Notes: generated by a model from the letters alone, not told the origin. A stretch of 18,192 nucleotides of DNA from Entrophospora sp. SA101 (GCA_958430865.1 CAUDNR010000399.1:7339-25530), one strand, 5' to 3'. Shown: positions 1 to 12,133, numbered from the stretch's first letter. Translations and numbers: made by a program.

Positions 1-1882
1 AATTCAAAAAACAGCATCCTTGATATTGCTTAATTCTAGGTATGCATGCATAATAGCTATAAATTCATATATTGTATGTAATTTAAAACTCAACGGGTAT
101 GCATTATTTTAATTTATATATGAAAGGATCTGCATAAATTTAGCCAATCATTTTTTGTTTTGATTCTTTTTTAGAATTACACAATGAATCTAGAATGTTA
201 ATCATTACAGTATTTGGAAATTCCAAATTTGGAAATCTCCCTGACTGTAATATATGCGTTTCTATATATTCTTCGGTTTTTTTTTAGGTTTCTTAAAAAA
301 AAAAGTCACAAGATCAATAAAGAAAAATGGCTTTTTTACGAAATTTTATTGGGGAAAAATTTTCTAGAACATTGTTTGTTACACATCCCGATTTAGCAAA
401 ATTCCTGACTGTTATAACGGGAGTTCATATAGAAGTCACATGAGAAACATTATCATGTGATTTTGTAATTTTATTTTTATTATATATAAATTTTTTTATT
501 TATTTATTTATTTAAAAAAAAAACCACCTGTTTTTATTTAATTTTTAATTTGTTAAAATTTATGTTATTTGTATATGGCTTGAGGGTCAGATGGTGGTGC
601 TGAGACGTTGTCTAGGGATTTGGAGGTGTTGAGCCATCATATAAATATATGAAATTTTTTTTTTAATTTTCTTAATTTAAAAAAATAAAGATTTTTTTGC
701 CTTAGTATTAATATCTTTTAGGCGAAAAATATAATTACTGATCCACATAACTATAAATTAAATTTATCAAAGATATTAATTAATCGGCTTCATTATCATG
801 AGTTGGTTCCTTTTGTGTCATATGAAAATCCCAATCTAGCAACAAACATCTTGACTTCACCTGTTTTCTTTGTATGTACGTAAACAATTGATTGGCTAAT
901 TCAAATCCCAGTGAAGACTGATCGGTAAAAAAACGCGTTTTTTAATCTTTTTGTATAAATATGTAAATCATAAAAAATGTCAACGCATTAAAAGAAAGCG
1001 TGATGAAAAGATTAAACGAAAAAATCCAGTTGATGGTGAAAATTTTTATTATATAGAACATCCAAAAATATTTTATTACACGTTTACAATCATTTCGTTG
1101 ACATTCGTTATATTAAAGTTATTTTGATTATATCGAGAGATATGGTCAAGAGAAGAGATAGGAAGAGAGCTATTTTTCAACCAAGTCGAAAACCAACCTT
1201 TAAATACATTTTCGAGTAGTAAAATTTTATTTATTAGACTATTTCAAAGGTTTGTCGCACGATTGCTTTCAACTATATATTTAAATTCAAACCATTTGTG
1301 TGATGTTTTTTTTTAAATTCATGATTTTGATTGGTCAATCAACAATTGTGTGGGTTAATAACGTTGTATAATGACAAAAAGTAGTGTAAATTTGAATTTT
1401 ATCTTGATCGCTTGAAGATGGACATGGACGTAGTGGCTGAATGTAGAAGGTCGAGTTCCGTGCCCGAGGGGAATTTCTCTAAGAAAAAAACGGAAAAAAA
1501 AATGGGGACAGTTGTCCTATTTATATGTTTTGGATTTAATAAAATAGACTATTGTCTTGACCTGAGTGATGTCTTTTTTTTGCTCTTTGTGACGAAGAAG
1601 ACGCAAAACCCAACCTAAAATAAATGAATTTTTGTTCTTGCGTAACACAGCAAAGTGGATGTGTAATGCATAAAAAAGCAAAAGCTCGCATTGCGTTCTC
1701 AGTTTTGAGCTTGTTTCTTTTTTGCGCTAAATTAAATGATAACTGCGCGCTATATGACAATTTTGATTGGTCACATAAATCATTCATACTAAAATCATGT
1801 GAGTGGTCATAATAAGAATTTTATTTAATAGTAATAATATTATTACATAATATTAAAATATAAAAAAAATAAAACAATAGGT
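1..1882. other. Intergenic region left of the sacsin-like gene
   Basis: No convincing gene. AT-rich with long A and T runs (for example 497-525). It holds the hairpin at 436-460, a GC-richer patch at 578-640, a perfect palindrome around ACGCGT at 928-943, CCAAT-type motifs near 143, 890, 1328 and 1765, and a GC-richer island at 1410-1480. Frames up to 83 codons at 1412-1812 occur on both strands and look like chance. Confidence 0.6.
436..460. repeat. Hairpin: TCACATGA arms, 9-base loop
   Basis: TCACATGA at 436-443 and TCATGTGA at 453-460 are perfect inverted repeats. TCATGTGA recurs at 1795-1802, paired with TCACAT at 1770-1775. Function unknown. Confidence 0.5.
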
Positions 1883-1887
1883 TTATT
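1882..1887 (-). terminator. AATAAA polyadenylation-type hexamer overlapping the sacsin-like stop codon
   Basis: The minus strand reads ATG GAA TAA ACC, so AATAAA overlaps the stop. Other AT-rich hexamers follow downstream (1850-1880), so this is only a candidate signal. Confidence 0.35.
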
Positions 1888-4800
1888 CCATTACATTGGG
1901 ATTTTCTTTTAAAACTTCTTCACAATATTTCCTTAATATTGGATATTCTACTTGTCCATTCACTTGTTTAGCAAATTCTTTAAATTTTTGTAGGTTACTA
2001 GCTAAGATTGAACATAATTTGCATTCGAGATACTCTTTGAGATTTTTGATTTTCAATAAACTTGATAGCCTTAAGCATTCAAATAATTTATCTGTTTGCA
2101 AATCTTCATTTGGAAATACGCATTTAACTGCATTATCTAAAGTTTGTCCATATAAAACTCTAATAATTGTTCTGAGAATGTCCGGTTGAACATTATCTAT
2201 TTCAGTTAATGAACATGTTGATATTGAGTTTAATTTACCTTGTTTTAAATAATCTTTGAAAAATTCAGAAGAAATTGCTAAAATATATAAATTTGCAGAT
2301 ATTTTATCGTTGTTGATTTCGAATGTAATATTATTAAAAATGGAATCTTTATCAAGATCATTTAATAAAGTTTCGTGGATTTTAAAATTGTTAATTAAAT
2401 CAGAAGCTGATTCAAGAGAAGGTATTGGTGGTGGTTGTGGGATCTCCAAATCAATTACACCGACTAAATTTAAAAGCTTTGGATAATTCTCCAACAAATA
2501 TTCAGCAATTGCTCTTTTTTCATCATCAATATCTGATCTAATTTTTTTAACCAGGTGCTTTCCTTCCACCCAATTATTAATTTCATATGGATCAGTGCCA
2601 TTGAGTATAAGCTTTTGACCATCAAACGATGATTTCAGCAACTCATCCTCATCCTCATCTGTACCACATAATGATTCGAAATATGCATAAATTTTCTCGA
2701 CTACTTCAAACAACAATTTTTTTTGGTGTTCCCATTTCTCTGATCTTGATAAGTCGTTTGCGATACGCTTCAAATGCTCAATAACTATTTCTATACTCGG
2801 TTTCTCGATTGATTGATAGATTTTTAAAATCTTACCATGAGGTACAACCTTTTCCGAGTAAAAGAACTTTTGCGTCCAACACAATTCTAAATTTTTTTTT
2901 AAGGCCAAATTGTTGAAACATTCAAAAACTTGTGATTCGCTTGATAATTCAGGCGTATGGTATTTGTATGGAGCATTTAAGGCGCCATTTGATGATATAG
3001 GAACAAACTTGATTTTGAATAGAGTATCTTCTTCAGGTATTAAACCACTTTCAATATTAGTATATAAATAATCTAATAGATTTTCCGATACTTGAACTAA
3101 ATTTTTAATATCAGCGCTGCTTATGTCTGTGCATGACAGAGTTTCTATTTCCTCGGCACATTTTATAAAAGTGTCTTCGTAATATAAATTATGAATAAAG
3201 CCCAATGATTTAAGAACTTCCAAGGATTTTGGATTTGATTGCAATTCTGGATGCACAAATTTTTTTGAATATTGGAATAAATCTTTAAAAATTTTATTAT
3301 TTGTGTCATACAAATCTCTTGCAGAATACAACCTTTCGAAAGTTATATTTGGTAAAAATGATCTTGTTTTAAGATAGTTAATCAAATTTGCATCACATTT
3401 CTGAAAAGTTGAATTTAAAATGTTCACGTATTTTCCTTTTAAATCTTCAGTCATATTTCTGCTTATGTATGGTAATATGTCTTTTGTAATATATTCGAAT
3501 AATGAACGTTCTCGAATACTGAAAATTTTTGCAGTCGATCTATCGCTACTCTTTAGCTTGACAAATCGAACGGCGGTATTCGTAGGAAAGTATGGAATGT
3601 CTTCAGGTAATAAATAAACATCACTAGATCTTTGATAAATCGGTGTCCTTGAATAAGTTCGCCAAATTGGAAGGTTTGTTAAAATTTGTTGTATTTCAAG
3701 TTTTCTATTATAATTACTTAAATTGTTTAATAAATTTGCTGAAATACAAGATCTAAGATAATCAATTTCATCTGCACTGAGCGAACTAATCCTATCATAA
3801 CACTCATAATTCCTCAATGATATAATCAAGTTAATATTATTATGTTCCAATACATAACCTTCTAAAGACCTAGTTGCAATTCTTATATTAAGTTTAACCA
3901 AAATTTTGTTTAATTTGTCATCATATGATTTTGATAAAGGGTTTTTTCTTCTGGCCTCTTCTAAACTAATTAATTTATTAGACTTAAATTCGTCTGATTC
4001 CATTTCATCACAAATTTCAATCAGTGGGAATCCACTTAGACCTGGATCAATATCTTTGCTGTAATTGATAATACGCCATATTTCATCAAGCCAATATTTA
4101 TTTGGTATTTCCAATGAACTTGGGTTGTAATCTATACAAGAATTTCTTGGTAAATCAGCTTCGAGAACTTTTGATATAGTGAAAGAATCAAAATTTTTAA
4201 TTTTTGTAGAATTCTGAAATTTATCAGTTTGAAATTTATTATATAAATCAGTCTCTTTAAGCTTATTAATTGATATAAAATGGCCAAGTTTTCCTTTTGG
4301 AAATAACTTCATTTGTTCATCAATTGTCATTGAAAAATAATCACCAAAAGTACCAAACGAATTATCAAATAATGGAACCAAGGAAACACCATTAAGATCA
4401 TAGTTTTCACCTTTTAATATATAATGTAATAATTTAATTTTTAATTGATAACTATAATTATCATTTATGAAATTGTGTTCTTTTAAAACATCTTTAACTA
4501 ATTTCGCGTTGACTTTCTTATATGGGATATTATAATCATCAAAACTCTTTATTTCTTCACTTTGTAATTTCACTACAGCTATGCCATTGTCCAAAAGATA
4601 ATCAAAAACGACACTTTCAATTGAATAATCTCCAATATAAGCTTCACTAAATCCAACAAATTTCCCGTTATCTAATTCACTCCAAAATACCTTATGATCT
4701 TTTTCGCTAATCAACTTTAAAACATTGCTTCCAAAAGAACTATAATATTTTGTAATCGGCCAATATTTAGAAATAATTTGATGATGCTTTAATTTGTGAC

Positions 4801-7800
4801 TATTATTATTAATATTATCAATTAGAGATTTAATCGATCTGATATAAACAACTGGCAATATTTTATCAAGTATAAAATTATTCCAAACTGCTTTATCATC
4901 ATGCATGCCTTGCCGTGCGATTTGTATATTATTTCTGTCTGATGATAATTCCCAGCCACATGAATTCAAATTAAATTTAAGCCCAGTTTTTAAAGGCAAC
5001 GACAAGTTTGAATAGATCTTACCGACTAGATTTGTAGTTGGACTTCTTATTGATTCATAATCAAGTAATATAGCAATTCCGGATGAATGATTCAATTTAT
5101 GTTCTTTTGAATATTTTTCTAAATTTTCGTCTTCGATTTCTTCATCCATGCCACTAGAACATATTAACCAATTGGTTGATACTTCAAATTTAGCACTGTC
5201 TTCAAAAAGTTTTGTTGATAAATAAAATGTACTAGAATATTTGCCAAGATCTGTTCTATAATTTTCATTGGAAATATTCGTTACATCTACTTTCCATTTT
5301 AATATTGGTGGAAAGGTTTTTCCCAATTTCTCGTAAACTTCCATTGATTTAATATTTCTAAGAAATATTAATTCTGATAACATCTGATCTCTATATTCCA
5401 ATAATAATTCTTTGATTACGGAAATATTATCCATTTTTGTAGAAATTAAACTTTTGACTTTACTATTTCTAAGTGGTAATCTAAATAGTGTTCCAGGAAA
5501 TGGCTTTTTAAATTGAAAAATAGGATCTTCATTGTTTAAAGCAAAGTTATCAAAAGGTTCAAATTGATCGTAAAATTGTTTGATCATATAACTATTGTCT
5601 ATAAAATTAATTTTAATGCCTGGATAATTTTTTGGTAAATATTTTTTATGTGGATCAAATATGACAACATATTTGCCCGTAATGAAACTTGGTAAATCTG
5701 TGTAGTTGTAACAGGAATTAAATCCCAATCCAAATTTACCAATTTTTGTTAAATCATCCCATTTACTACCAGTACCCAGTTCACATATTTTGACCAAATC
5801 TTCTTCAGTAAAAGTCTTGTCATTGTAAATAAGAATCGAAGGCCCTTGCCAATGTTCTAAACCATTACCTTTCGATAATAATGATGCTTTTTCTGGGTCT
5901 TTATTATATTGACCTTTGTCAATTATTACTGAAAATCTTGTTGCTTTTGCATCATCAGCATTTTGTAAAAATTCTTGAAAGACGACATCTTTACGATAAT
6001 AATCCTATATAAATATTAATATAATCATTCGTGCATTAATAAAAATACACATGATTATACCATACTAAAAATTTAAGACTTGACAATATTATTTTAATAT
6101 GTCAATCCTACAATTTTCAGTAAGATATTCTGTGAAAATTTAGTAGATAGATAGATACCTTAAGGATTTTGTTTAATCTATTAGTTAAACGTTCATGTTG
6201 CCCGAATTCCTCCAAACCAATGTCTGCATCATTTATAATGACTTCGCTATAATTCTTTATGGAGAGTTTATTTGTGACAACTTTAGGAATTCCATCATGA
6301 ACCAATTTATTTAATATTTCATCCGATTGTATGAAGTTATTGGCCATGTCATTAAATAAAGCATCTTTTATTTTAACGAAACCATCATTCATATTTGGTA
6401 TCAGCAATTCTTCGATAGCTAACAATTCTTCCTTCGTTAATGATGACTCCTTGGACGATTTGATTTCAGACAATCTTTCATAAAGTCGAAAAATTTCATT
6501 AATTTCAGTATCGTATTTAAATTTTAATAGATGAATGTTATTATTATTAGATTTTGTCTCTCTAGCATTTTTGATTTCTTCAATTTTTTTATTAACCACA
6601 TATATTATATATGTCACATCTGGTTGATCTTTCACCTATTTTTAAAAAAAAAGTAAATAAATTATAATCATCACAAAAAAAAACCACATTTTTATGGTAC
6701 AAGATTTTAACTTACTCCCATTTTTTTGAAAAATTTTTTATAGTTACTTGAATTATCATGAGATAATTGGACTATATATCCATCCACATTAAAACGATCA
6801 AAAAATAATTGACTTGTTTTGTAGAATTCTGCGCTGTTCAAAACCCAAGATTTATCTTTTAACTTTGACTTAAGCATTTCTAGATTAGAGTCTTCATCAA
6901 TAACATCGTTAAAATGCTGATAAATGGATCGAACTTTTTTATCGAGCTTTTTTTTTTTATAAAAATCAAAATTTTTTTTATTTTTATCACTATGATATCT
7001 TTCGATAGTTATTAATAATTCTTCGATTACTAGACTTATTGGTGGTGGCTCATTCCATCCAAGAATTGCTCTCAATTTATCATTTTGAACCTCATAATCA
7101 ACGATTGGTTTAGTATGAAAAACCAACGACTCGTATTTTTTATCGCAACATTCACTAGGTTTCTTATAACTCTTTATCTGAGAACCATTTCTTTCAGACT
7201 TGACTTCTGGTATCCAACTTTGGTTTATCATTAAGCTAAATAATTGGCTTTTATCTTCTGTTTGGCACATTTCAGCATAATTTTTATCAATATATTTTAA
7301 TAAGGACAATGGTTTTCCATGCAACTCTTCGTCTAGTTGTTTTATTTTATCCAAATATAAATTCATTCTATCAATCAAATCCTTCACTGTTAAAGTTGAT
7401 TTAGCTCCCAAGACTTCTATTTTATCGAAATAATTTGGAACACTTGTGTTATTGATCGGATAAATAGTTTCGTTCCTGAAGAATAGATTAATGAAATTTT
7501 TCGAGCTATTTTTAGTATATATTTCACTTGGTTTTTTGAAATCTTTCTCAAAATTACCCGTGTCACTAATTTTAACAATTCTAATTTCTTTTAATTTATC
7601 CAACATCCCAGCTTGCTTTGACACTAAACTTTCCCATCTATTGAAAATATCCGAAATTACTTGATCCACCTTAGATATAGGGGTAGCTTTGTCCAAGTAC
7701 GGAAGCACATGATTAAAAAAGTATGTTTTTTGTTCTAATTTTGGAATCTTTAATATATCTTCTAGTATAGGTCGAATATTTTTCGGACATATTATATTCC

Positions 7801-10734
7801 AAAACTTAACATCAGAACGTGTTATAATAGGCATAGGTTTCTTTTCCTCTTCATCCGGTAATAAGTAATTAATTGTATTGTTATTATTATTTGAGGAGCT
7901 TATGATACTTGTATTTAGTAAATTATTATTTAGTTCATTAAATATGCGAAGATGTTTAATAGTATTTTTTAAATCTTCTGAAATATCTTTTTCATTTCTT
8001 AATCCATCATTGATATAATCAACAATTATATCGATTTGTTTGGGATTAAAATCAACCTGCATATTATTTGGATTTAGAATATCCAAAACCTTGATTTTAT
8101 CTTCATTAATATCAATTATATATTTTGTAATACTATATAATAATTCAAAAAATTTTTTTTGATTAATTAATTAATTATTAAACAATAATATATATTCATG
8201 TGTTAAATGGGTTACTCACTTTTCCCATCTCGTGATTTTATTATGCATTAAAAATCGATCCTCCAAAAAAACAACACCCAATAATTTAAAGATCTCGGCT
8301 GTTTCTCGAAGGCCGTTCTTGGTGTGATCGTATTTTAAGCATTTGGGTTCAGCACTTAATTTTCGCAAGTATAAAGTATTTCTCCTCCGAATTATCAAGA
8401 GATGTAGGTCTTTATAATACTTCAAATCTCTGTTTGTATCTACGAAATGATTCCAAATTTTGTAAACCAATTCAACCTGATCATTTGCTCGAATTTCAGG
8501 ATTTACTGATGAAGATCCAGTTATTGAATTTTTTAGGAAATCAGAAAAGGTATTATCATCAAGGAAAGTAAAATTAATGTTACACTCATTTTTAACAATT
8601 TCACATAATCTATCCCAAATTCCTTTTTTAATTTCATTATCTACAACATCTTGCTTGTTGCTAATTAAATGCTGTTCATTTTTAAGGCAAAGGAATTTAG
8701 TTGGTTTATTACTTGGTCCAAAGGTTCCGAAAGTTTTGTCACTTAACGGAATTAAGGGTAAATTGTGTAAAGCGCTGACATCTTGTGTTTGGATGACATA
8801 TTCCAATATTTCAATTTTGGAATCATAATCCCAATAATTTTGCCATTTATTTAAGTTTTTCAATAAATATTTACAAACAAAATCTGGTGTAATATATTTT
8901 ATTAAGCTTTCGTGTTGAGAATTTTTTAAAGCCTCGATTATTGATTTTGGCATTTTGACAAACAATGGAAACCCAATACTCTCCAAAATGGTTGATATCT
9001 TTTCAAAATTTTTATAATTTTCATCAACCAAAAATCCGTTTTTTAAAGATAGATAACCTTTGTTATTATTTAATTCAGAAATTGTTGAGGGACCACGATA
9101 TATTTCTAAATCAGGACTTGAGAGCTTTATGACATCTTGCAATAAATCCTTCCATAGAAATGATCTAGAGCTTCCAGATGATGATTGGTTGGCATTAATA
9201 GATGTTGGCCAAATTGTATAAATATCATCTTTGTTAACATAGTTACGAGACTCCTTTAGAAGCGTCTCCCATGCATTTGGTATAAGGTGTGTGAAAAGAT
9301 ATTTGTTCCAATAAGCTCTTAATCTTGGCAAAGAGTCTTCGGACTTTAAGTTGAAAAAAAGGTTGAAGATTAGATATTATTATATTTATATACGCAATAT
9401 TCACAAAATTATAAAATCACCAACCAAATCATCATTAACAAAAGCCTCAATATTTCTTCTATTTTTACTAACAGCAAAATATCCGTTCACCAATATTGAA
9501 AATTCTTGAATAATCCCGGGTATTGGCAAAAAGCAAAATAAACCACCACTGTTCTCGGTCACATTATCGATTCTAGCTGCAAGCGCAACATTTGGAACGA
9601 ATTTATAGTCACGAATATATTTTTTAAATTTTTCATAAAAATGATCGTTTGTTTCTTTAACATCGCCCAAGTAATTAATTATTAACCATTCGCTCGAAGA
9701 AGATTTGATTTCATCATCGACAAACGATTCAATTTTAAAATTTGCTTTGTAAATCAATTTAATACTCTCTGTGCTGACAGAGTTTTCTTTTTTTTCTACA
9801 GCAGATGGTAAGGATTTCATTATTTCTGGAATATCATTTGCAATTCTTCTTCTCTGATCTTTTATTTCGTCATTGTTTGTTAATTCAATTCTGTATAACA
9901 ATTCTTTTTCTTTGCTGCCTTTTTTGATTTGATAAAATGATATTTGTTTAATTGATTTTAAGAAAATCAAGCAATATATATTATCGATATCATGAAATTT
10001 TTTAAACATTTGGAAAATTTCTTCTGGCTTGTAAATTTTTTTAGATATCTTAGATTCTTTTGCATCATCTTCTGTACGTAGAGGATATCTGAATATTGTG
10101 CCTTCGTAACCTCCATCTGATGATCTTGGAAAAGGGACAAAGTGGTCCGGATGATTTGATTGAAAATCCGAGTTAACATAATTAATTTTATATCCGCGAT
10201 ACTTCTCACTAAAGTAGCCACGTTCATGTGGATCAAAAAAAATAAAATTTTCTCCACTTATAAGGAAAGGTGCATCAGTTAAATGGTAGACAGAGTTAAA
10301 CCCAAGTCCCATGGCTTTTATAAAAAAAAAAGCAAAAAAATTTATATATATTTGAATAATTTGATTTATCAATTAAAGGTTATAATTGTTTTCTTACCGC
10401 CGATTTTATTATATTCTTGTTTCTTTACACTGTCTTCCAATCTTATTAATGAATGAAAATCTTCATCTCGAAATAAAGAATCATTCAGTGCCAACAGAGC
10501 CGGACCTTGATATCTGGAAAGGGCTTTATCATACAAACGTTCTACACCATAAGTATTATAATCCAAAATAAAGTCTTGGCGAGTACTTCCAGCATCATCA
10601 GAATTTTGAAGAATTTCCCGTAAGACTTGAGTGCCATCAGGATATTCCTCTAAAATTCTGTTTAAACGTGCTGTATAAGGTTGTTCCGGTTTATAACTTT
10701 CAATAACAAACTTTGAATTGTTATTAATATGCAT
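1883..10734 (-). CDS. Sacsin-like protein: two HSP90/GHKL-type ATPase modules plus C-terminal BTB domain (six exons)
   Basis: Exons read on the minus strand: 10734-10398, 10314-9425, 9343-8220, 8132-6716, 6635-6159, 6004-1883. All junctions keep frame and give about 2788 residues. The ATG at 10734 follows an in-frame TAA 12 bases upstream. Module 1 has the N-box REILQNSDDAG (E40, N44, D47), the strand motif LLALNDS near 80-86, and the glycine loop KIGAMGLGFNSVYH (110-123) formed across intron 1. Module 2 repeats these: FQEFLQNADDA (E1426, N1430, D1433) and KIGKFGLGFNSCYN (1502-1515). Each module carries the later sacsin-repeat motif LPLIPL / VSLVPL followed by FGTFG. Residues about 2630-2750 form a BTB/POZ domain. 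Known sacsins are large chaperone-like proteins; BTB domains often dimerise or bind cullin-3. Both ATP-binding sites look intact. A cytosolic ATP-dependent scaffold or ubiquitin-ligase adaptor role is inference. The exon 2/3 junction is the least certain: 9421/9336 also keeps frame. The AATAAA at 1882-1887 overlaps the stop. Confidence 0.88.
6005..6158 (-). other. Intron 5 of the sacsin-like gene (154 bp)
   Basis: Donor AAG|GTATCT at 6158 and acceptor ATATAG|GAT at 6005, phase 0. The join gives LNKILK-DYYRKDVVFQEFLQ, the exact start of the second GHKL N-box. This is the longest intron of the gene. Confidence 0.85.
6636..6715 (-). other. Intron 4 of the sacsin-like gene (80 bp)
   Basis: Donor GGA|GTAAGT at 6715 and acceptor AATAG|GTG at 6636, phase 0, giving KKMG-VKDQPDVTY. 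A T-rich tract precedes the acceptor. Confidence 0.87.
7710..8245 (-). repeat. Source segment of the segmental duplication inside the sacsin-like gene
   Basis: This part of the intact gene is copied at 17657-18192 in the same orientation. It spans the exon 3/4 boundary. Confidence 0.85.
8133..8219 (-). other. Intron 3 of the sacsin-like gene (87 bp)
   Basis: Donor is AAA|GTGAGT at 8219 and acceptor is ATATAG|T at 8133, joined in phase 2 to give RWENITKYIIDINEDKIK. It lies inside the segment that is copied at 17657-18192, where the donor is destroyed. Confidence 0.85.
9344..9424 (-). other. Intron 2 of the sacsin-like gene (boundaries uncertain)
   Basis: Two joins keep frame. Donor GTTGGT at 9424 with acceptor TTAAAG at 9344 gives NDDL-SEDSLPRLRAYW. 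Donor GTGATT at 9420 with acceptor CGAAG at 9337 gives NDDLV-DSLPRLRAYW. Neither donor is the usual GTAAG, so transcript data would be needed to choose. Confidence 0.7.
10315..10397 (-). other. Intron 1 of the sacsin-like gene (83 bp)
   Basis: The donor is G|GTAAG (starts at 10397) and the acceptor is AAAAG|CC (ends at 10315). The phase-1 join restores the glycine loop IGAMGLGFNSVY of the first GHKL domain, which supports the splice strongly. Confidence 0.88.
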
Positions 10735-11081
10735 GGCTTTTATTTTTTAAAAAATAATAAATTTTTCGAAGACGAAGAATTTAAAAATGACAAAGGGGAA
10801 AAATTTAGCTTTAATATAAAAAAACTATTGTACCTTAAATTGGTTAGATTTTCAATAAAACAAAAAATCAATGATCCAAATGGAGGGAAATCGGACTCCC
10901 ATTTTCGTTACACGTTTAACAAAAAATGAATGGGCTTCTTTCACAAATTTGTAAAATAATATATATTTAAAATGAATGGATATTTTGGGGTTTTATTTAA
11001 ATATATTTTTAAAGTTTAACTGCCTAAATAAATGGCAGCGAAATGTCTATTACAATTACTAAAATAGGCTATTTTATATTT
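10735..11081. other. Region upstream of the sacsin-like gene (candidate promoter)
   Basis: AT-rich. It contains an imperfect hairpin at 10878-10904 (AAATGGAG / CTCCCATTT) about 145 bases before the start codon. No clear TATA box or other known motif can be assigned. Confidence 0.4.
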
Positions 11082-11189
11082 TTATTTAGTACTAATATAG
11101 GTATTAAAGTTTACTTTTTCACGCCATTCATGTTGTTGGGGAGTTAGAAACCAATTTGGCGATTGCGGATAAGTAGTATTTTCTGGTTT
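11082..11189 (-). pseudogene. Short coding-like fragment, unknown
   Basis: Open frame of 35 codons on the minus strand containing YPQSPNWFLTPQQHEWREKV. It has no start codon and stops at 11082. A possible acceptor AACCAG lies at its 5' end. The Trp/Pro/Gln/His content is unlike random AT-rich sequence. It could be a terminal exon related to 11544-11771 or transposon debris. Confidence 0.25.
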
Positions 11190-11415
11190 TTATTTTGACA
11201 AGATGATATTGAATATATTTTATGTTCTTTAAATTCTTGGTAATTTCAAAAGTGCTTCATAATTAATATAAATAAATGACCAACAACTTATCGAGTTTAT
11301 CATCATCGCAATTGCCGCCGGTTGTGCAACGGAGCAATTTATACATTTAAAAATAATTACTAGATGTCATTTTCAATTGATATTTTAATGACATTGTATG
11401 TATCAATCTATCATT

Positions 11416-11541
11416 ATGTCCTCTAGGGTTTTTATGGATCTTAACGCACGTATCGATAAATGGGTGAACAAACATCTTGATCATTCTATAAATATACAAA
11501 TAGTTCCCGAGGTTCAAATTATGAACTCAATTATACGATAA
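11416..11541 (+). CDS. Possible small ORF, 41 residues, unknown
   Basis: ATG at 11416 to TAA at 11539. It reads MSSRVFMDLNARIDKWVNKH and continues for 21 residues. The composition is protein-like and the opposite strand is riddled with stops. It lies upstream of the decayed frames at 11759-12584 and may be part of the same relic. Confidence 0.25.
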   Translation: MSSRVFMDLNARIDKWVNKHLDHSINIQIVPEVQIMNSIIR

Positions 11542-11543
11542 TG

Positions 11544-11771
11544 TCAATATTTCCAAGATGGCTCACGGCAAAAAATACAAAAAGAATCTGTCAAGAACTC
11601 TTCTTGGTAAATCTCATAAATAGTTTCTTCTTTATCAATTATTAATTTTGGAAACTTAAGAAGCAATTTTCTCATCAAGATGCTTCTGGTGGTATTATGA
11701 TTTTTTATGGGTTCAATGGCAAATTCAGATTCATATCCTATGTCTAAATTTGCAAACAATGACTGTAACAC
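11544..11771 (-). CDS. Possible ORF or exon of 75 codons, unknown
   Basis: The open frame starts just after a possible acceptor (TTACAG|TC) and ends in a stop at 11544. It reads SLFANLDIGYESEFAIEPIK near its start and ends FCIFCREPSWKY. There is no ATG at its 5' end (GTG only), so if genuine it is an internal or terminal exon or a fragment. It overlaps the start of the plus-strand relic at 11759, so at most one is likely to be functional. Confidence 0.3.
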   Translation of the reverse strand: MLQSLFANLDIGYESEFAIEPIKNHNTTRSILMRKLLLKFPKLIIDKEETIYEIYQEEFLTDSFCIFCREPSWKY

Positions 11772-12133
11772 AGAAAAACGGAATCGACGGATGTTACGTT
11801 ACATGTTTATATAGAATTCTACAGGCAGTTTCCAAATTTCCAACACTGTTTGGGGAACGTTTCCTAATGAAAATTGTATGACAAATTCCAGTTACTAGAA
11901 ATTCATTAAAAGTTGATCAAATTGTTCCGAAAATCAGATATCTAGCTAGTAATGAATTAAACTCCTTAGTATTAGCTTTATTAGTGTTTCCTCCAAAATC
12001 ACATTTCTCCTATTGTCAATTTGATCTAGAAAACTCGCTTAGTAATAACACTGCGCTTACTTTCCTCTTCCCTCCAAATCGCATTTTTCCCTATGGTCAA
12101 TTAGCTTTGGAAAAAACAATTTTACTTGTTTAG
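11759..12133 (+). pseudogene. Coding-like stretch interrupted by an in-frame TGA; origin unknown
   Basis: From the ATG at 11759 a frame of 40 codons (MTVTQKNGIDGCYVTCLYRI...) meets TGA at 11879, then the same frame runs open for a further 83 codons to a TAG at 12131. The composition is ordinary protein-like (for example FPPKSHFSYCQFDLENSLSN), not low complexity. The second half contains the imperfect tandem repeat at 11987-12158. I do not recognise a family. It could be a decayed gene, a retroelement piece, or exons of a gene with introns I cannot place. Confidence 0.35.

Noticed and set aside
1536..1787. 83-codon minus-strand frame in the left intergenic region
   Set aside because: Overlaps two other chance frames on the plus strand, has no family resemblance and no gene-like context.
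8577..8828. 83-codon plus-strand frame
   Set aside because: Lies wholly antisense to exon 3 of the sacsin-like gene, whose protein is clearly conserved; it is a shadow.
9967..10257. 96-codon minus-strand frame
   Set aside because: Out-of-frame shadow of sacsin exon 2, which carries the recognised GHKL sequence.
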